From contig JAXMAR010000047.1 of NCBI GenBank assembly GCA_046350295.1, positions 1 to 54,802 on the forward strand: a stretch of 54,802 nucleotides of DNA, read 5' to 3'. Shown piece after piece: positions 51,801 to 54,802 of the stretch. The stretch is from JAXMAR01 sp046350295 (lineage in GTDB: Bacteria; Planctomycetota; Planctomycetia; Gemmatales; Gemmataceae). The notes beneath the pieces were generated by a model. It ran no database searches. It saw only the letters and a list, made by a program, of their open reading frames with translations, and had not been told where the DNA came from. The first letter of the stretch is position 1. Every line of letters starts with the position of its first letter. A program made the position numbers and the translations under genes.

Positions 51801-53356
51801 TCCTCCTGCCCGTTGTCGTTCCAGGTGTTGGTGGTCGTCTTGCCGCGGCCATCCGTCGAGGTGAGGACGTTACCGGCGTTATCGAAGGTTTCGCTCCATG
51901 TATTGCCGCGTGCGTCGAGCGTGGAATAGACCCAACCGCGGCTGTTGATCGAGTTGGCGGTGTGGCCCCCGAGCGGGTCCCAGGTGTCCGTCACTTCCCC
52001 GCCGAGGTTGAAGACGGCCTTGCTGATGGCGCCGGTCGGGTCGGTGGTCGCCAGCGTTTGGCCCACGGCATCGAGGGTAAAGCTGGTCCAGAAGCCGCGG
52101 CCACTGCGGGTGGCGACGGTCCGGCCGGCGTCGTCGAAGTTGCTGAGGGTGACCTGCAAGCCGTTGCCGGCGCTGACCTGCGACGTGAGGCCGCGCTGGT
52201 AGGCGTCGAAGGTGTTCTCGGTCTTGCTGCCGTTGGGGTCGGTTTCGGAGACGAGCAACCCGGCGCCGTCGTAAACCAGGGCGGAGGCGGCGAGGGAACC
52301 CAGCTGCGATGACGTGAGCCGACCCATGGCGTCGTGACCTAGCGTTGTCACCAGGCCGCCGGCGTCCTCGGTCGTCGCGATTTCGCCGTTGGTGGTCGAG
52401 TAGGTGTAGTCCATCGAACCAAGAACTGTGGCGCCATAGGTCGTCGTCTCGTTGCTACGGCGGCGATAGCTGTCCCATGTGACCGTGAGGACGCGGCCCA
52501 CCGGATCGGTGGTCGTGTCGAGCAGGCCGGTCGTCGCGCTGAAGGTGTAGTCGGTTTCGTTCGACAGGGCGTCGACGGAGCTGAGGACGTGGCCCGTGCC
52601 CGAGTCGAGCGTGTTCGTGTAGAGCGTGATGCCGCGTTCATCGGCATAGGTCAGGATCGAGTGGTAGGTCGAGTCGTAGGTCCAGTCGCGGTGGGTGGTG
52701 TCGGGCAGGGTTTCGCGGGTGACGTATTCCTTGGCGTCGCGGGTGTAGCTGGTCGTGCGTTGCAGCGGGTCGACGATTTGCGTGACGTAGCCGGCGCTGT
52801 CGCGGGTGTAGGTGGTTTTGGCGCCGTTGGGAGCGATCTCTTGGAGGAGGCGGTTGTTGTCGTCGAAGCGGTATTGCGTGACGAAGCTGAGGGCGTCGGT
52901 AACGGTCGCCTTCGCTTCCCCCTTGGCCAGGGCGGCGAGGCCGACGCTGGCGGCGGCGACGATGGTGTAAACGGAGGGGGACGACGAGCCGCCCCAGGTG
53001 TACTGGTCGAGGAAGCCGGCGGAGTCGTAGTGCCACTGGTTGGCGAGGTGGTCGCCGAAGGTCTCGCTGGTGACGCGATGCGAGCTGTAGGTGAAGCTGT
53101 GGACGCCGGTATCCGGGTTGGTGATGGAGGCGAGGTCGCCGGAGCCGTTGACGCTGACCGTGAATGTTCGCGAGCCGGGGGCGGAGATGGAGGACAGCTT
53201 GCCGGAGGAGTAGCTGAAGCTGGAGCTGGTTCCATCGATGGCCGTGATCGAGTAGACGAGGCAGGCGCTGTCGTTGCCGTTCGCGTCGGTCATGGTATCG
53301 ACCCAGCCGGGGGGAAACGAGCTGCGTCCCCTTTTCCGTCCCGTCAGCGGCGCCAC
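48899..53356 (-). CDS. Rhs protein with C-terminal deaminase-like toxin
   Basis: A 1,485-residue protein of some 1,180 residues of Rhs/YD repeats, ending in the core motif WYSFDIGAFTSRDPLGFEAG, followed by a variable tip of about 250 residues. Near the end lie SVHAEINIINQLPAGAR and VVCDSCAPSV, giving HAE (H1435, E1437) and CxxC (C1466, C1469), the zinc-binding and proton-transfer residues of the cytidine deaminase fold used by several bacterial nucleic acid-deaminase toxins. The substrate (DNA, RNA or nucleotide) cannot be told. The start at 53356 or 53293 (MTDANGND) is uncertain. An N-terminal export region is missing. The gene at 48302-48871 is its likely immunity partner. Confidence 0.85.
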   Translation of the reverse strand: MAPLTGRKRGRSSFPPGWVDTMTDANGNDSACLVYSITAIDGTSSSFSYSSGKLSSISAPGSRTFTVSVNGSGDLASITNPDTGVHSFTYSSHRVTSETFGDHLANQWHYDSAGFLDQYTWGGSSSPSVYTIVAAASVGLAALAKGEAKATVTDALSFVTQYRFDDNNRLLQEIAPNGAKTTYTRDSAGYVTQIVDPLQRTTSYTRDAKEYVTRETLPDTTHRDWTYDSTYHSILTYADERGITLYTNTLDSGTGHVLSSVDALSNETDYTFSATTGLLDTTTDPVGRVLTVTWDSYRRRSNETTTYGATVLGSMDYTYSTTNGEIATTEDAGGLVTTLGHDAMGRLTSSQLGSLAASALVYDGAGLLVSETDPNGSKTENTFDAYQRGLTSQVSAGNGLQVTLSNFDDAGRTVATRSGRGFWTSFTLDAVGQTLATTDPTGAISKAVFNLGGEVTDTWDPLGGHTANSINSRGWVYSTLDARGNTWSETFDNAGNVLTSTDGRGKTTTNTWNDNGQEETSTDPSGNEIQISYWGDGSVEDQTDARGKVTRTAYDFANRKTTVTRAYGLSAAETSATIVDNTGFTITSTDGNGNDVSYVPDAYERLYQVKNDSGTVLEQDAYDNAGNRVSSIDGEGEETDFGFNALNVQITATDPNDNKTQMVPDAEGEEAGSIDGAGDVTQQVFDPRGELNITRDANGGLTKRVYDPAGNLLSLTDPVGNTTRWAYDANNNKIEETDALGNSRSWTYNENNQVASYTDKLGSYKEYTYYDNGWLHTEVWKTGPGGTTVNTITWVYNANGQPLTVDDSNGTITWTYDDLGRNDSFQDVWGKTLTYTLDAADRVTNIADPFSGSLTITWDNDNRVTQRSFSDGTNQLAIGYQYNDRDQVTEVDRYSDSSATTLVGKTLYVYDDGARVTSISHKSASNVVIDSFSYSFDHADRVSQETSTLGPTRNYSYDRTSQLLDDGTNSYSFDLNGNRTMSGYSTGTDNRLSTDGTWNYSWDDEGNLVQRENISTSEVWVYAFDHNNRLTEEDHKASSSTTYVDIRGIFKYDALGNRVEMDYDADGDGSGSAVVTKFAYDPIGNNWADLNSSGSLTTRRLFTDALDAVFARIGSGGVAWYGQDRLGSIRDYFNSTGALIDHKDFDSFGTLAYESSPSNGDRWGFTGREMDAETPGIGYWHRRWYSFDIGAFTSRDPLGFEAGDTNEGRYAFNDPSNRTDPTGLWVGSREGARWYDFVASPVTLVTSWLWLRRENERAAEQEAILAERRRIEGIRNPHLANPSDEAHPAFEARARVAVGDIGVLANVGVEWAAAGGMFVGGSRFTFDPRAGRWRNTATRALATTAESGRLAAAQALRPLLNRRGALRDLARITHCLTGELDSIAVRQCTVAIAEIRLPSGAIEIWAARNARALSPAQREYLAMFGIRSVPGSSVHAEINIINQLPAGARVQRWGISRSTDMTNVVCDSCAPSVRGVSVGGLNAVE
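53276..53342. repeat. Cassette-boundary direct repeat, copy 2
   Basis: Second copy of the block at 48213-48279 (ccgttcgcgtcggtcatggt ... gggaaacgagctgcgtcccc). Just upstream (53370-53390), attcagaatgtcccctttt matches 44619-44637 beside the fossil Rhs fragment. 53390-53490 holds a short Rhs remnant (SATIVDNTGFTIEQDDGLGH). Confidence 0.7.
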
Positions 53357-53490
53357 CGTCGAGTCGCGGAAAATTCAGAATGTCCCCTTTTCGCCTTTCC
53401 TTGTGGCCGAGGCCGTCGTCCTGCTCGATGGTGAAGCCGGTGTTGTCGACGATGGTGGCGCTGGTGACGGCCGACCCGGCAGGCGGCGGT

Positions 53491-53841
53491 TTAGTAATCA
53501 AAGGAAAGCCGCCCCTTGTCGTACTCTTGAAGGACCATGCTAGCGTCGAAGGAGTATGGGAATACGTTCTCATCACATAGCGCCTCCAACACACGTCTGG
53601 CTGCCTCAGGGGCCCAACCCAGGCTGTGCGCTGCGGCCCACGAACGCACATGTGGACTAACGTCCGACATTAATACCATGATCGCTTTCCTACCTTCGTC
53701 CGTTTGGCGTAGAACCTTGTAGCACGTGTGAAGCCTCTTGGCTGCGGTCTTTTGTTCATCGAGATCATTAAGTTGGGCTGCTTGATCGGCTGCTCGCCGG
53801 TACTGCGCAACCCACTCGTCTGGGCCATTTGGTTGTGACAT
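53491..53841 (-). CDS. DUF2019 (HEAT-like) immunity protein
   Basis: A 116-residue helical protein starting MSQPNGPDEWVAQYRRAADQ. The segment VRSWAAAHSLGWAPEAARRV matches the DUF2019/HEAT-like family, members of which lie next to Rhs-type toxins. It starts 18 bases after the stop of the WHH-tipped Rhs gene. The role as immunity partner is inferred from position and family. Confidence 0.7.
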   Translation of the reverse strand: MSQPNGPDEWVAQYRRAADQAAQLNDLDEQKTAAKRLHTCYKVLRQTDEGRKAIMVLMSDVSPHVRSWAAAHSLGWAPEAARRVLEALCDENVFPYSFDASMVLQEYDKGRLSFDY

Positions 53842-53859
53842 GTTTGGACTCCCCGAGAA

Positions 53860-54802
53860 TCACGGTGGTAATGGTGTGTTGCTTAGCACCGCTGCCAATA
53901 TCCGTCGCCCAAAGGCATCGTTTTCCGCAAGTGTCTGCGTTCCAAGCCACGCACGAACGGTCCTACCGCCCGTAAAACTGCGGATGGACGAATAGTAGCG
54001 GTTGATCGCCTCGTTCGCTCCGCGCGTAATTGCGACTACATTCCGGGTGTTGTGAATGACCGTTGCCCCAAATCTGGTGATATTGGCACCCCTTTGCTCA
54101 ACGATGTGATGCCACACTCTGCCATCACCGGCGGGCCCAAGAAACCGCTTTAGCGTATCGAAAGAACTGAAGCCTTGGGGCGGACCCAGATAGAAGCCGA
54201 GGCTTATTGCGCCAAGCGACACTTCGACGACAACCGATCTCATCATAGCTCGAGCCAAGGGTCCGGCCATGTCGCGCCTGTCAGCGGCAGTCGGATCGAA
54301 ACCGCCAATAGCTGTCGCGTCAAGGTTGGGTCTTCTGATACCCTCTAGCGAAGACCTGATGACGCTTCGTCGGGCACCATCGGGAGCGCGGCTGAGATCC
54401 GGCCGCGATCTCGAAGGGAACTCCGCCGCCAACGCCACGAGCCGATCCAAGTCAACGATGCCGGGGCCAAACTCCGGGTCGAGAATCACCTCTTGAAGCT
54501 CACCACGCTGGCCGATGCGGAGGCGGCAATGATCCGTCCCGTCCCTTTGGACCCACCAATAAACGGGCGAACCTCGCTCAAGCCCACCCGGCTCAATGCG
54601 ATCCAGGCCGGACGGATCCTGCCCGTTTGCCGGGTTATTGCCAACATAAACCCTCAGATTCGCCTGGCCTCCGTCGAATTCAATGGGATCCTCGCTCCAC
54701 CAGCGGCCGATGTCGAAGCTGTACCAGCGGGCGCCGTTGAGGGCGAGGCCAATCACAGGATCGAGTTCGAAGCCGGCGAAGGTGAATCGGTCGCCGTTGC
54801 TG
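53860..54802 (-). CDS. C-terminal part of an Rhs protein with WHH-like nuclease tip
   Basis: The gene enters from beyond the window end. The Rhs core end is clear: NGDRFTFAGFELDPVIGL, ARWYSFDIGRWWSEDPIEFD, YVGNNPANGQDPSGLD. The tip of about 230 residues ends with VWHHIVEQRGANITRFGATV, IHNTRNVVAITRGANEAINR and LGTQTLAENDAFGRRI. WHHIVEQ followed by another His and Asn positions fits the HNH/endonuclease VII-type toxins of the WHH/HHI class, though the exact subclass is uncertain. The DUF2019 gene downstream is the likely immunity partner. The N-terminus is not visible, so it may be the full-length Rhs gene that feeds the array. Confidence 0.8.
   Translation of the reverse strand, partial: SNGDRFTFAGFELDPVIGLALNGARWYSFDIGRWWSEDPIEFDGGQANLRVYVGNNPANGQDPSGLDRIEPGGLERGSPVYWWVQRDGTDHCRLRIGQRGELQEVILDPEFGPGIVDLDRLVALAAEFPSRSRPDLSRAPDGARRSVIRSSLEGIRRPNLDATAIGGFDPTAADRRDMAGPLARAMMRSVVVEVSLGAISLGFYLGPPQGFSSFDTLKRFLGPAGDGRVWHHIVEQRGANITRFGATVIHNTRNVVAITRGANEAINRYYSSIRSFTGGRTVRAWLGTQTLAENDAFGRRILAAVLSNTPLPP

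Overview
The window looks like a chromosomal segment of a planctomycete, most likely of the Gemmata type (Gemmataceae). Grounds: high GC; three Hanks-type Ser/Thr kinases in 55 kb; secreted WD40, DUF1080, M28, DUF5117/DUF4953-type and trypsin/PDZ proteins; a Gld-type ABC system with a giant DUF4340-like protein; Rhs arrays; and many dispersed palindromic repeats. This is inferred from gene content, because no rRNA or tRNA gene was seen.

Layout. 1-7.0 kb: end of an unknown gene, a CvpA-like membrane protein, a secreted TRASH/YHS-like protein, a badly frameshifted WD40 protein, a frameshifted RHH/MazF toxin-antitoxin pair and a secreted esterase. 7.3-9.8 kb: an unusual kinase-pseudokinase-PilZ protein. 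9.8-13.8 kb: a 2-oxoacid dehydrogenase operon (E1 alpha, E1 beta, small gene, E2, Cys-rich protein), frameshifted in E1 beta and E2. 14.2-21.7 kb: a zinc metalloprotease, the CobL (CbiE-CbiT) methyltransferase, an AmrB/MEMO protein, a DUF1080 protein and a formate/nitrite transporter. 21.7-25.6 kb: a lipoprotein, a kinase whose tail is made of repeat DNA, a probable selenoprotein, and small genes including an interrupted aspartic protease. 25.6-36.7 kb: an M28 peptidase, then a Gld-type ABC ATPase, permease, auxiliary protein and DUF4340 protein. 36.8-42.7 kb: a kinase, a DUF983 protein, two trypsin-like/PDZ proteins (one with a degenerate triad) and a HEAT lipoprotein. 42.7-54.8 kb: a minus-strand Rhs polymorphic-toxin array with three different toxin tips, each followed by a small gene that is probably its immunity gene, plus a truncated Rhs/SBBP fossil.

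The strongest find is at 23352-24536. A TlpA/redoxin-type protein has two in-frame TGA codons exactly where the two cysteines of the thioredoxin CxxC motif belong. The thioredoxin fold continues in frame for more than 100 codons, and a six-base-pair hairpin with a GGUC loop (SECIS-like) lies 22 nt after the second TGA. This is best read as a UxxU selenoprotein. The second theme is the Rhs array (LHH nuclease/SUKH, deaminase-like/unknown, WHH-like/DUF2019), with shared core blocks and GGGGAC-type motifs at cassette junctions.

Caution: several intervals (2016-5090, 5294-5758, 10130-12690, 41879-42709, 44220-44610) have dense single-base frame changes although protein motifs remain visible in the alternate frames. 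Sequencing or assembly indels are the simplest explanation. They are annotated here as broken genes.
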